Both the position numbers and the translations under genes were made by a program. A stretch of DNA of 64,000 nucleotides from Arthrobacter sp. CAU 1506 (GTDB lineage Bacteria; Actinomycetota; Actinomycetes; Actinomycetales; Micrococcaceae): the NCBI RefSeq assembly GCF_005047635.1, contig NZ_SUKC01000011.1, positions 1-64,000 of the forward strand. Direction: 5' to 3'. Position 1 is the first letter of the stretch, and every line of letters starts with the position of its first letter. Shown here piece by piece: positions 53,027 to 60,716 of this stretch. Under the pieces are notes generated by a model. The model was not told the DNA's origin. It searched no databases and saw nothing but the letters and a program-made list of their open reading frames with translations.

Positions 53027-54834
53027 TCCGCCGCCTCCGAGTCCGTCTTTGCCCCCACTGCCTGAAGTTGGTCTGCCAGCGTGCGCATCGCCTCGGCTTG
53101 TTGCTCCTGGGCCGGGATCCGGGACAGGAAGCGCTGCGCTTCTGCCTGCATCAGCCTGGTGGTCCGCTCCTCCAATTGGGCACGGGCCCTGCGGGCCAGC
53201 CGGCGGACGGCGTCCTCGCCGAAGACGGCTTCGAGCAGCTTCTGACCCACCACGGCCGTTCCGCCTGCAACGCCGATCTCCAAGCCTGTCAGCCCGCCCG
53301 TGGCCGCGAAAATGACCACCATCAGGGCCACCCCGAGTCCGTTGACACCGAAGGAGAGCATGCGGGCGGTGAACCGCTTGTCCTCGCCCTCGCTGCGGAT
53401 CAGGTCCAGCAGATCCGACTGCCACGCCCGGATCTCCCGCGCCACGTCGTCCGAGAACCCGGCGCTGGGAGTGGACAGGTCGTCGCTTCCGAGCAGGCCC
53501 TGCCCTGCCGGATCCACCCGCCATCCGGCATCGGCCTGTTCCGCCCCCTTGGCCGCGGCCTCGACGACGACGGCCTGCAGCCCGGACTCAATGGCTGCCT
53601 CGACCACTACCGACGGCGCGGGCTTGCCGGAAAAGAACGCACCGATCCGGTCCCGCAGCCGGCCTATCCCGCTCTCGATGCCGCGGAAAAACTCTCCGGT
53701 GCCGACAAAGTCCTGCCACCGGGCCAACACCTCGCCGCGCAGGAGCGTCCCGTCCTGCGTCGCCGCGAGGGCCTGGTCGGTGGCTGCCTGATAGGCGCCA
53801 TCGACCATCTTGCGCAGCCTCTGCCCGGCGGCGTTCTGATCGTCCGCGGCAGCCGCGCCGGCCCGGACAGTGTGGGCCAGTGAGCGCACGGCCCCGCCGA
53901 GCGTGCGACGGGCAATATCGGCCCGGCTGGAAGCATCGGCGGCCAACTCCTCGAGCCAGGCGCGGAGCGGGTCCACGGCACCGGCCGGCAGCATGCCCTG
54001 TTCGTCCAACGTGGATTCAAGAATGACGAACAGTTTCGCAGCAGCGAGCCCCTGCCGCTGCAGCAGTCCGGCCAGGTCGGTGCGGACCTCCGCCTCCACA
54101 TCGGCCGGAACCCGGTCCAATACCACCGCGACTTCGATGTCCCGGTGGGCGGCGTCCAAGAGTAACGCCCAAGGCACCGCATCCGCGTAGCGGTTGGCCG
54201 TGGTGACGAAAATCCACAAGTCCGCCGCCGCCAGCAGTTGTCCGGCCAATCGTCGGTTGTCGTCGGAAATGGAATCGACATCCGGTGCGTCCAGCACCGC
54301 AACGCCGGCAGGGATGCTGCGGTCCGCCAACAGCACCAGCGAGGTTCCGGCCGGCTCGGCTGCCGACGCTGTCCCGCCGGCGTAGTCGTCGGCGGCGCCT
54401 TGTGCTGGTGTTCCGTTGATGCGGCTGAGGCCGGGCAGGATCCGCCGGTCCGCGAACCAAGCTCTGTCGCTCGGATGATGCAGCAGGACCGGCTGGCGTG
54501 TGGTGGGCCGGATCGCGCCCGCGCGCGTCGCCGGAAAGCCGGCCAGCGCGTTGACCAGGGTCGACTTTCCGGCGCCGGTCGAGCCTCCCACCACTGCCAG
54601 CAGCGGCGCATCCAACGTGCGGAAGCGGGGCAAAATGTAGTCGTCCAGCTGGGCAACGGCCGCCTGGATGGCGCCGCGTGCTTCGGCGGCTCCCGTCACG
54701 TCCAGCGGCAAGTCCAGCGCCTCCAGCGTGCTGCGGCTTTGCTCCAAGAGCGCGACGGCGCCTGCCGCTCCCCTGTCTTGGCCCTCGGGCACCATGCTGG
54801 TCACGTTCCCCATCATGCCAGCAGGAGCGGTCAA
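53023..54834 (-). CDS. Dynamin-like GTPase, first of a pair
   Basis: The 603-residue protein has an N-terminal GTPase domain: VVGGSTGAGKSTLVNAL (P-loop, about 82-98), the switch region IRPTTRQPVLL, LDAPDVDS (G3) and VLDRVPAD in the G4 position. A long helical middle follows. Hydrophobic segments near residues 505-545 (LSFGVNGLGVALMVVIF) anchor it to the membrane, with a helical tail after them. The N-terminal start is uncertain: TTG 54834 gives the full frame, and ATGs at 54816, 54813 and 54795 are alternatives; none has a clear ribosome binding site. The pairing with a second GTPase recalls the Streptomyces DynA-DynB pair, but homology is not established. Confidence 0.78.
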   Translation of the reverse strand: MTAPAGMMGNVTSMVPEGQDRGAAGAVALLEQSRSTLEALDLPLDVTGAAEARGAIQAAVAQLDDYILPRFRTLDAPLLAVVGGSTGAGKSTLVNALAGFPATRAGAIRPTTRQPVLLHHPSDRAWFADRRILPGLSRINGTPAQGAADDYAGGTASAAEPAGTSLVLLADRSIPAGVAVLDAPDVDSISDDNRRLAGQLLAAADLWIFVTTANRYADAVPWALLLDAAHRDIEVAVVLDRVPADVEAEVRTDLAGLLQRQGLAAAKLFVILESTLDEQGMLPAGAVDPLRAWLEELAADASSRADIARRTLGGAVRSLAHTVRAGAAAADDQNAAGQRLRKMVDGAYQAATDQALAATQDGTLLRGEVLARWQDFVGTGEFFRGIESGIGRLRDRIGAFFSGKPAPSVVVEAAIESGLQAVVVEAAAKGAEQADAGWRVDPAGQGLLGSDDLSTPSAGFSDDVAREIRAWQSDLLDLIRSEGEDKRFTARMLSFGVNGLGVALMVVIFAATGGLTGLEIGVAGGTAVVGQKLLEAVFGEDAVRRLARRARAQLEERTTRLMQAEAQRFLSRIPAQEQQAEAMRTLADQLQAVGAKTDSEAAE

Positions 54835-54879
54835 CCACGCGAACCTTGGCCGCTCTGAGACGCACCTCTCCCGGCAGAC

Positions 54880-54914
54880 AAAAAACCGGCCCCGGACAAT
54901 GTCCGAGACCGGTT
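54880..54914 (-). terminator. Rho-independent terminator of the tRNA operon
   Basis: The stem built from 54885-54913 (ACCGG arms and a CGGAC/GTCCG inner stem) is followed on the minus strand by six T residues. It lies just after the last tRNA-Glu. Confidence 0.9.
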
Positions 54915-54919
54915 ATTGG

Positions 54920-54992
54920 TGACCCCAGCGGGATTCGAACCCGCGTTACCGCCGTGAGAGGGCGGCGTACTAGGCCGCTATACGATGGGGCC
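54920..54992 (-). tRNA. tRNA-Glu (CTC)
   Basis: The 73-base gene folds as a complete tRNA: acceptor GGCCCCA/TGGGGTC, anticodon loop with CTC (Glu, codon GAG), T-arm CGCGGGTTCGAATCCCG and discriminator A. CCA is not encoded. It is identical to the copy at 55043-55115. Confidence 0.97.
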
Positions 54993-55042
54993 GCATAGCT
55001 TGCACTGTTGAAGGCCGGTGCTGCCTTGTCCTGCGTGGACAG

Positions 55043-55115
55043 TGACCCCAGCGGGATTCGAACCCGCGTTACCGCCGTGAGAGGGCGGCGTACTAGGCCG
55101 CTATACGATGGGGCC
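55043..55115 (-). tRNA. tRNA-Glu (CTC), second identical copy
   Basis: The same 73 bases as the copy at 54920-54992, 50 bases away, without a single difference. Both lie behind tRNA-Gln in one predicted transcript. Confidence 0.97.
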
Positions 55116-55177
55116 GTAGGTTTGCTTGGAGTTTGCCTCCGCACAATCCAGCCCCCGCGAAAGCGGAGGCTGTAGCG

Positions 55178-55249
55178 CTGGGATACCAGGACTCGAACCT
55201 AGAATGACGGTACCAGAAACCGTTGTGTTGCCAATTACACCATATCCCA
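55178..55249 (-). tRNA. tRNA-Gln (CTG)
   Basis: The 72-base gene has a U1-A72 acceptor end (TGGGATA/TATCCCA), the anticodon CTG in the loop TTCTGGT (Gln, codon CAG), the T-arm TAGGTTCGAGTCCTG and discriminator G. It is the first gene of the tRNA cluster. In actinobacteria the neighbouring GluRS usually charges this tRNA with Glu first. Confidence 0.97.
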
Positions 55250-55315
55250 ATGGCACTTTCGGAGCCGGTGGAAAGGGGTTGTTACCCATTCCTTGGCGCC
55301 TCAGCACGAGTAATT

Positions 55316-55345
55316 ACTTTACCGGATGCTTGCTCGAAAGTGCAA
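55316..55345 (-). promoter_or_regulatory. Promoter of the tRNA-Gln/Glu/Glu cluster
   Basis: On the minus strand TTGCAC (55340-55345) and TAAAGT (55316-55321) are 18 bases apart, about 65 bases before tRNA-Gln. The -35 box overlaps the terminator of gltX. Confidence 0.5.
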
Positions 55346-55383
55346 AACGAGCAGCAAACGGGCGGCTGGACCGCCCGCTGCTC
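55344..55383 (-). terminator. Terminator of gltX
   Basis: Arms GAGCAGC/GCTGCTC with an inner GGGCGG/CCGCCC stem (55349-55383) are followed by GTTTTG on the minus strand. The hairpin begins ten bases after the gltX stop codon. Confidence 0.85.
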
Positions 55384-55393
55384 GGGTTCAGGC

Positions 55394-56893
55394 TCAGCCA
55401 CGGAAGGATTTCAGCCGTGCCAGCGAGGACTCCTTGCCGAGGATCACCATGGACTCGAACAAGGGCGGCGAGATGCGCCGTCCCGACACAGCGGTCCGGA
55501 CCGGTCCGAAAGCCAGCCTGGGCTTGAGCCCCAGGCCGTCGACCAAGGCCGAGCGCAGCGCCGCCTGGATGTTCTCCGCCGTCCACTCTTCGATCGGCTC
55601 CAGCGCCGCCAACGCGGCATCCAGCGCCTCGGTGAGATTCTCCGGCAACCCCTTGCGGGCATCTTGCGCGACGTCGATCTGGTCGTCTTTCTTGAACAGG
55701 AAGGCAAGCATCTCCGGCGCTTCGCCCAGCAGCGTGATGCGTTCCTGGACCAGCGGGGCGGCATCTGCCAGGATCATCTGCTCGCGTTCGTTCAGTACTT
55801 CGCCGACCAGGCCGGCGTGCTGCAGGTAGGGCACCAGCCGGAGCTTGAAGTCGCCCGGTTCCAGCAGCCGGACGTGCGTTCCGTTGATGGCTTCGGCCTT
55901 CTTCAGGTCGAACCGGGCCGGGTTGGCCAGCACGTCGTGGATATCGAAGTTCTCCACCAACTGGTCAACGGTGAAGATGTCCTCGTCGGCGGACAGCGAC
56001 CACCCCAGCAGCGACAGGTAGTTCAGCAACCCCTCGCGGATGAAGCCGCGTTCGCGGTGCAGGAAGAGGTTCGATTCCGGGTCGCGCTTGGACAGCTTCT
56101 TGTTGCCCTCACCCATCACGTAGGGCAGGTGGCCGAACAGCGGCATGTAGCGGGCAACGCCGATGTCCACCAGCGCACGGTAAAGCGCGATCTGACGAGG
56201 TGTCGACGAGAGCAAATCTTCGCCGCGGAGCACGTGGGTGATCCCCATCAGCGCGTCATCCACCGGATTGACCAGCGTGTAAAGGGGCTTGCCGTTGGCC
56301 CGCACCACCACGAAGTCCGGCACGCTGCCAGCCTTGAAGGTGATGTCGCCGCGGACCAGGTCGGTGAAGGTGATGTCTTCATCAGGCATCTGCACGCGCA
56401 GCACCGGTTCGCGGCCCTCCGCCTTGAACGCCGCGACCTGCTCCGGCGTCAGGTGGCGATCAAAGTTGTCATAGCCGAGCTTGATGTCGCGGCCGGCGGC
56501 GCGGTGGCGCTCTTCGACCTCTTCCGGGGTGGAGTAGGACTCGTAGAGGTGGCCGGCTTCTTTGAGCTTGGCGATCACGTCCCGGTAGATGTCCCCACGC
56601 TGGGACTGCCGGTAGGGCTTGTGCGGGCCCCCCACTTCAACGCCCTCGTCCCAGTCAATGCCCAGCCACTTCATCGCCTCGAGCAGCTGCTGGTAACTTT
56701 CCTCGCTGTCGCGGGCAGCATCGGTGTCCTCGATCCGGAACACCATAGTGCCGCCGGTGTGCCGGGCGTAGGCCCAGTTGAACAGCGCGGTGCGGATCAG
56801 GCCCACATGCGGGGTGCCCGTGGGAGACGGGCAGAAGCGCACGCGGACTGGAGTTTCGTCGTCGACAGTGGGAATGGCAGCAGCATTAGTCAT
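55394..56893 (-). CDS. gltX: Glutamyl-tRNA synthetase (probably non-discriminating)
   Basis: The 499-residue class I synthetase has the HIGH-region variant [17 protein letters not shown] and the KMSKS variant [10 protein letters not shown]. Between them lie TRFAPSPTG-like RFCPSPTG, the Glu-binding [16 protein letters not shown]-type [13 protein letters not shown] and [12 protein letters not shown]. Actinobacteria generally lack GlnRS and use a GluRS that charges both tRNA-Glu and tRNA-Gln, the latter then being amidated by GatCAB. Both substrate tRNAs lie directly downstream. The ATG is preceded by GGGAGCC. Confidence 0.95.
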   Translation of the reverse strand: MTNAAAIPTVDDETPVRVRFCPSPTGTPHVGLIRTALFNWAYARHTGGTMVFRIEDTDAARDSEESYQQLLEAMKWLGIDWDEGVEVGGPHKPYRQSQRGDIYRDVIAKLKEAGHLYESYSTPEEVEERHRAAGRDIKLGYDNFDRHLTPEQVAAFKAEGREPVLRVQMPDEDITFTDLVRGDITFKAGSVPDFVVVRANGKPLYTLVNPVDDALMGITHVLRGEDLLSSTPRQIALYRALVDIGVARYMPLFGHLPYVMGEGNKKLSKRDPESNLFLHRERGFIREGLLNYLSLLGWSLSADEDIFTVDQLVENFDIHDVLANPARFDLKKAEAINGTHVRLLEPGDFKLRLVPYLQHAGLVGEVLNEREQMILADAAPLVQERITLLGEAPEMLAFLFKKDDQIDVAQDARKGLPENLTEALDAALAALEPIEEWTAENIQAALRSALVDGLGLKPRLAFGPVRTAVSGRRISPPLFESMVILGKESSLARLKSFRG

Positions 56894-56947
56894 GATGGCT
56901 CCCAGTTTAGTCTCCCGCGCCAGTCCCCTGGTCCGGCCCGGCGCCTG

Positions 56948-57148
56948 CTACTTGGGGCGCCTGCTGCGGGCCAGCCAGGCACTGAGCAACCGGTACAGGT
57001 AGTACAGCGCCAACAGGATGCCGACGGCGAGGAAGGTTGCCGTGAGCCAGGCGGGACCGCCCAGATAATGCGTGGCGCGGGCAGCCACCGAAAAAGTAGC
57101 CAGCGACCCCAGTGCAAAGACTGCGAACGACCGGCGGCTGGAGCGCAT
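56948..57148 (-). CDS. Small membrane protein
   Basis: The 66-residue protein starts at the ATG at 57148, six bases after the FAH-family stop. It has a basic head (MRSSRRSF) and two hydrophobic helices (about 8-24 and 33-55), and a basic C-terminus (ARSRRPK). It is probably a small inner-membrane protein with both ends inside. No family is recognised. It would be co-transcribed with the FAH-family gene and precedes gltX, whose start lies 54 bases downstream. Confidence 0.6.
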   Translation of the reverse strand: MRSSRRSFAVFALGSLATFSVAARATHYLGGPAWLTATFLAVGILLALYYLYRLLSAWLARSRRPK

Positions 57149-57153
57149 GAGGA

Positions 57154-57927
57154 TCAGCGGCGCGCCGTGTTCGAGAGCGTGCCGATGCCTTCGATCTCCA
57201 CCTCGTAGCGCTGGCCGGCTTCGATGGTGCCGACCCCGGAAGGCGTGCCGGTCATGATCACATCGCCGGGCAGCAGCGTGAAGGCCTGGGAGGCATAGGA
57301 GACCAACTCCTTGACGCCCCAGATCATCTGCGAGGTGTTGCCGTCCTGCTTCAGTTCGCCGTCGAGGCGGCCCCGGATGGCCAGGTCTTCGGTGTCCAGT
57401 TCGGTTTCGATCCACGGGCCGAGCGGGGCCGAGCCGTCGAAACCCTTGGCGCGGGCCCACTGGTTGTCGGTGCGCTGGGCATCGCGGGCCGTCAGGTCGT
57501 TGCCGCAGGTGTAGCCGAAGATGACATCATCCACGCGCTCCACCGGGACGTCCTTGCAGATCCGCCCGATGATGACGCAGAGTTCGGCTTCGTAGGAAAC
57601 CTCGTCGGAGAACTCGGGCAGCACCAGCGGCTCGTTCGGCCCGATGACCGAGGTGTTGGGCTTGAGGAACATCAGCGGTGCGGCCGGGGTCTCGTTGCCC
57701 ATTTCCTTGATGTGCTCGGCATAGTTGCGGCCGATGCCGATCACCTTGCTGCGCGGGATGATCGGGGCGAGCAGGCGGACGTCCTCGAGCTTGTGCCGGG
57801 CTCCGGTGGGCTGGACGCCGTTGAAGAACGGGTCGCCGGCGATGACGGTGACCTGCTCGCTTCCCTCCTCGCCTTCGACGATGCCGTACTGGGGGTCGGA
57901 ATCAAGGACAAACCGGGCTATACGCAT
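57154..57927 (-). CDS. Fumarylacetoacetate hydrolase-family enzyme
   Basis: The 257-residue protein has the FAH catalytic core: VIGIGRNYAEHIKEMGNE, MFLKPNTSVIGPNEPL, VSYEAELCVIIGRICKDV with the metal-binding Glu residues, FGYTCGNDLTARDAQ and LLPGDVIMTGTPSGVG. Such enzymes are usually fumarylpyruvate or acylpyruvate hydrolases, or oxaloacetate decarboxylases. In actinobacteria the FAH gene stays beside gltX, as here, which does not reveal the substrate. The TAGGCT box six bases before the ATG suggests a leaderless transcript. Confidence 0.9.
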   Translation of the reverse strand: MRIARFVLDSDPQYGIVEGEEGSEQVTVIAGDPFFNGVQPTGARHKLEDVRLLAPIIPRSKVIGIGRNYAEHIKEMGNETPAAPLMFLKPNTSVIGPNEPLVLPEFSDEVSYEAELCVIIGRICKDVPVERVDDVIFGYTCGNDLTARDAQRTDNQWARAKGFDGSAPLGPWIETELDTEDLAIRGRLDGELKQDGNTSQMIWGVKELVSYASQAFTLLPGDVIMTGTPSGVGTIEAGQRYEVEIEGIGTLSNTARR

Positions 57928-57933
57928 GGGTTT

Positions 57934-57939
57934 AGCCTA
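57934..57939 (-). promoter_or_regulatory. Putative -10 box (TAGGCT) of the FAH gene, leaderless spacing
   Basis: TAGGCT is followed by six bases and the ATG at 57927. It is the same hexamer as in front of ftsY and the MFS gene. Confidence 0.5.
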
Positions 57940-57978
57940 CTGGTTGCCGGTGGATGGATTCCAAGCCGAGGCAGGCGG

Positions 57979-58761
57979 TCAGCCGCGCAAGTACTCCAGC
58001 TGGGCCGCGACCGAGGCTTCGGCAGCGAGCCGGACGGCGGCATCGATGTCGTGGTAGACATGGTCGGTCACGTCGTCCACGCTGGCCTCGGCGCCGAGAT
58101 GCGCAAGGGCGGCGCGGATCTGGTCCAGCCGCATCTGGCGGTGACTGGCGTATTCACGGCAGATCGCCGAGAGGTCCGGCAGGGTGCCGCCATGCGCCGG
58201 CAACACTTTGGCCGGACCGAGGATCTCCAGCCGGGCCAGCGAATCCAGATAGGGGCCGAGCCGGCCGTCCGGGAAGGCAATGATGGTGGTCCCGCGCCCC
58301 AAGATGGTGTCGCCGGTGAGGACCGAGCCGTGCGGGCCGTCCGCGGGCAGGTGGAAGCTGACGGAGTCTGCCGTATGCCCGGGGGTGGCCAGAACATGGA
58401 TGTCGACGCCGGCGGCCCTGATCACTTCGCCGTCCGTCAACGGGTCGCCGCCGAAGCAGAGCGCGGTGTCCAGCGCCCGAACGGGCGCACCGGTCAGTTC
58501 GTGGAAACGCTCGCTGGCCTCGGTGTGGTCGATGTGGTGGTGCGTGATCAGGACGAGTTCCATCTCGCCGGCGGCGGCCAGTTCGGCCAGGTGGGCCTCA
58601 TCCAGCGGCCCCGGGTCCACCACGACCACTCCCCTGCTCTCCGGGCCCGCAATCAGGTACGACTGCGTGCCGTCCAGGCTCATCGGTCCGGGATTGGGAG
58701 CCAACCGGTAGCGGGTCAGGTCGCTGCTGCGGACCAGGGCGGAATTCTGTTCAGCGGTCAC
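57979..58761 (-). CDS. Metallo-beta-lactamase-fold hydrolase
   Basis: The 260-residue protein has the HxHxDH metal motif in THHHIDHTE, then LATPGHTADSVSFHL, a third metal site in TGDTILG and the final His in LPAHGGTL. This layout is that of LACTB2/glyoxalase II-like hydrolases. The C-terminal winged-helix-like segment (RLDQIRAALAHLGAEASVDD) also occurs in LACTB2-type nucleases and thioesterases. The start is a GTG at 58761, preceded by GAGGA. The substrate is unknown. It is divergent from the small gene at 58955. Confidence 0.9.
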   Translation of the reverse strand: MTAEQNSALVRSSDLTRYRLAPNPGPMSLDGTQSYLIAGPESRGVVVVDPGPLDEAHLAELAAAGEMELVLITHHHIDHTEASERFHELTGAPVRALDTALCFGGDPLTDGEVIRAAGVDIHVLATPGHTADSVSFHLPADGPHGSVLTGDTILGRGTTIIAFPDGRLGPYLDSLARLEILGPAKVLPAHGGTLPDLSAICREYASHRQMRLDQIRAALAHLGAEASVDDVTDHVYHDIDAAVRLAAEASVAAQLEYLRG

Positions 58762-58901
58762 AGGGCCATCCTCGCACTTCCCCGTCCGGCACCGCAGGAC
58801 TGCTGACCGGAAGGCGCGCACCGTCGTCGTAATATTTGCGAAATATGAAAGGTTCGGTTCACATTCGCCTCCGCCATGCTGCCAATGTGACATCCGTCGC
58901 A

Positions 58902-58907
58902 TAGGCT
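58902..58907 (+). promoter_or_regulatory. Putative -10 box (TAGGCT) with a leader of about 40 bases
   Basis: TAGGCT is placed about 48 bases before the GTG start at 58955. GGGGGG (58945-58950) would serve as ribosome binding site. Confidence 0.4.
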
Positions 58908-58954
58908 GGGGTCCTGCACCGGCCGCTGACCGCGGCACGACGATGGGGGGATCA

Positions 58955-59362
58955 GTGCTGGAGGAAGTTCACTCAACATTCGATGTGCAACTGGATGACG
59001 ACGGCCTGATGGTGCTGACGCTCCATCGTGGCCTGAGCGTCGGCGCAGAGCTGGCGCAGCAGGTGGTCGACCGCCTCTTCGACCTGGTGGGCGACCGGCG
59101 GGTGGTGATGCTGCTGCGGATCGCCGGCGTGCGCTGGGCCACCTCGGAGGTGCAGGCGGTCGCCCAGACCTTCACACCCTCTATTGCGCTGGCTGTGCTC
59201 GGCGATGGGCCGGTGGACCGGGTGCTGGCGAACTTCTTTCTGAGGATCTTCGACGACGAGGATTTTGCCCGCTATTTCGACGACGAGGCCGAGGCGCGGG
59301 CTTGGCTGGCACCGCATATCCAACGCCTGCCGCTGCTTGAGGTGGACGCGAGCGTCGTCTGA
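58955..59362 (+). CDS. Uncharacterised small acidic protein, possibly STAS-like
   Basis: The protein has 135 residues if the GTG at 58955 is used; GGGGGG lies five bases upstream, and an ATG four codons earlier is the alternative. The predicted alternation of strands and helices (FDVQLDDDGLMVLTL, VVMLLRIAGVRWA, IALAVLGDGPVDRVLANFFLRI) and the acidic C-terminus resemble STAS/SpoIIAA-like proteins common in Arthrobacter. I do not recognise it with certainty. A terminator follows its stop. Confidence 0.6.
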   Translation: MLEEVHSTFDVQLDDDGLMVLTLHRGLSVGAELAQQVVDRLFDLVGDRRVVMLLRIAGVRWATSEVQAVAQTFTPSIALAVLGDGPVDRVLANFFLRIFDDEDFARYFDDEAEARAWLAPHIQRLPLLEVDASVV

Positions 59363-59375
59363 CGCCGGTACCGAA

Positions 59376-59400
59376 CCGCCTGCGTCTAGGCGGCGTTTTT
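59376..59400 (+). terminator. Rho-independent terminator
   Basis: CCGCCT and AGGCGG enclose six bases and are followed by CG and five T residues. It lies 14 bases after the stop at 59362. Confidence 0.85.
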
Positions 59401-59550
59401 GGCGCCGCGCCCCGGCGGTAGGACGCGCCACCGGTCCGGCCGGCTAGATTCGACACCGGAGTGGCCGGCAGGTTTCACCGCGGAATAAGTTCGCGCGGCA
59501 GCGGGGTTGCCCCTGATGGAACCATTGCTGCTGCACGATAGGAAAATTCC

Positions 59551-60171
59551 ATGGCGGAAACACAGAACACCTTGTCCTTGGCCGAGCTGCTGGCCGACTA
59601 CGACTCGGCTGAGCACGACCATGCGGCGGCCGAGCGCAATAGCGGAATGCAGCACATCCACAACCACGCCAACGGGGACATTGTCTGGTTCCCCACCTGG
59701 CAGAAGAACCGCGAGACGACCGACTGGGAATCCGCGGTCAACGAGTTCACTGCCGAACTCGACGCTGCGGCGGATCGGGGTGCGGATCTCTCCGATGCTG
59801 CCTCGGAGCTGCTGGCCGCACGCCTGCAGGCCGTGCTCGCCGAGGCTGCGGAGGCCCCGGACGCCAACGTGTTCATTCGCGAAAACCTGGCCCGCTACCT
59901 GTCCGAGACGTGGTCGCTTGGCGACGCTTACGCGCTGAAGTCCGGTAAGGGGCTCCCCGGTACGGGCTTGCCGGTGGGAATCTTCGCGTCTTACCCGTAC
60001 CAGGTCTACGAGCGCGACGGCGGCAGCTTTGCCTCCGCACTGTGGAACGATCTGGTGGACGCCCGGAAGAACCGGATCGCCGCCGAAGAGGCCGAGCGCA
60101 AGGCACTGAAGCCGGTATCCAAGAAGGCCCGGAAGGCCGCCGAGCGCAAGGCCGCCGCCCGGAAGCGGTAG
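59551..60171 (+). CDS. Uncharacterised protein with a basic Lys/Arg/Ala tail
   Basis: The 206-residue protein is not recognised. Residues 1-~170 are mixed and acidic with several conserved-looking stretches (HIHNHANGDIVWFPTWQ, YLSETWSLGDAYAL, GIFASYPYQVYERDGG). From about residue 175 it is a helix of Lys, Arg and Ala (KKARKAAERKAAARKR), like a nucleic-acid-binding tail. AGGAAA lies about seven bases before the ATG. No neighbour suggests a function. The hairpin at 60197-60234 lies beyond its stop. Confidence 0.65.
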   Translation: MAETQNTLSLAELLADYDSAEHDHAAAERNSGMQHIHNHANGDIVWFPTWQKNRETTDWESAVNEFTAELDAAADRGADLSDAASELLAARLQAVLAEAAEAPDANVFIRENLARYLSETWSLGDAYALKSGKGLPGTGLPVGIFASYPYQVYERDGGSFASALWNDLVDARKNRIAAEEAERKALKPVSKKARKAAERKAAARKR

Positions 60172-60196
60172 CGTCCCCAGATGGGGCGCCGCCGTC

Positions 60197-60234
60197 GTCC
60201 TCCTCCTGGGTCAGAGCAGCAGCAGGAGGAGGAC
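60197..60234. terminator. Hairpin between converging genes
   Basis: GTCCTCCTCCTG (60197-60208) and its exact complement (60223-60234) enclose 14 bases. The right arm is part of the leucine-rich end of the DUF1304 gene. It could act as a two-way terminator, but no T-run follows. Confidence 0.5.
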
Positions 60235-60585
60235 GATCAGCGGCAGGATGGCTTGGGCCAGGGCGCTCTGCCAGAGCCGGCGTTCGGAGATCCACAGCAC
60301 TGCTCCGAGGACCACGTGGGCGAGGCAGGTGAAGACGACCATGGTCTCGCCGATGGCGGTCCTGCCGCTGGCGGCGATGAACACGCCGGCGATGAGGACC
60401 AATCCCCAGACCATGTTGTAGAAGCCGAGGTTGATGGTCCAGAGCCGGACCGCTGCCACGTCCTGCGGCCGGATGAGGAACAGCTTGTGGAAGCGCTGGT
60501 CGCGGAAGTAGAACGCCTCAGCGATGCCGACGGCGATCAGGACCAAGCCGAAGATCACGGCAAGCAGGTAAGCCACCCCGGTCAT
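60211..60585 (-). CDS. DUF1304-family membrane protein
   Basis: The 124-residue protein has four predicted membrane helices and matches the small DUF1304 family (LLAVIFGLVLIAVGIAEAFYF, NLGFYNMVWGLVLIAGVFIA, MVVFTCLAHVVLGAVLW). Its function is unknown. The C-terminus is a run of leucines (IVLLLLLL), which lies on the hairpin at 60197-60234. Confidence 0.85.
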   Translation of the reverse strand: MTGVAYLLAVIFGLVLIAVGIAEAFYFRDQRFHKLFLIRPQDVAAVRLWTINLGFYNMVWGLVLIAGVFIAASGRTAIGETMVVFTCLAHVVLGAVLWISERRLWQSALAQAILPLIVLLLLLL

Positions 60586-60627
60586 GGACCTAGTGTGGCC
60601 CCGGCAGCCGCGGAACGGAAGCGCTGG

Positions 60628-60716
60628 CTAAGCCAAGCGGGTCAGCCCTAGGCCGGGCGGGTCAGCCAGCCTAGGCCAAGCCGGTCAACCAGCCTAGGCC
60701 AGCCGGGTGAGCCAGC
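60628..60716. repeat. Tandem 23-bp repeat at the end of ilvE
   Basis: Units 60694-60716, 60671-60693 and 60648-60670 are 23 bp each; the last at 60628-60647 is 20 bp. Read on the minus strand each holds the terminal GWLTRLA-stop codons of ilvE, so the end of the gene has been copied three times beyond itself. Confidence 0.9.

Noticed and set aside
54920-55249. tRNA cluster as a possible integration site
   Set aside because: No integrase, direct repeat of a tRNA 3' end or foreign block flanks the tRNAs; the genes on both sides are ordinary.
59067-59102. GGTGGTCGACC-like string within the small gene at 58955
   Set aside because: It shares only the core hexamer of the dispersed repeat and codes for a normal helix; neither the ends nor the core of the repeat follow.
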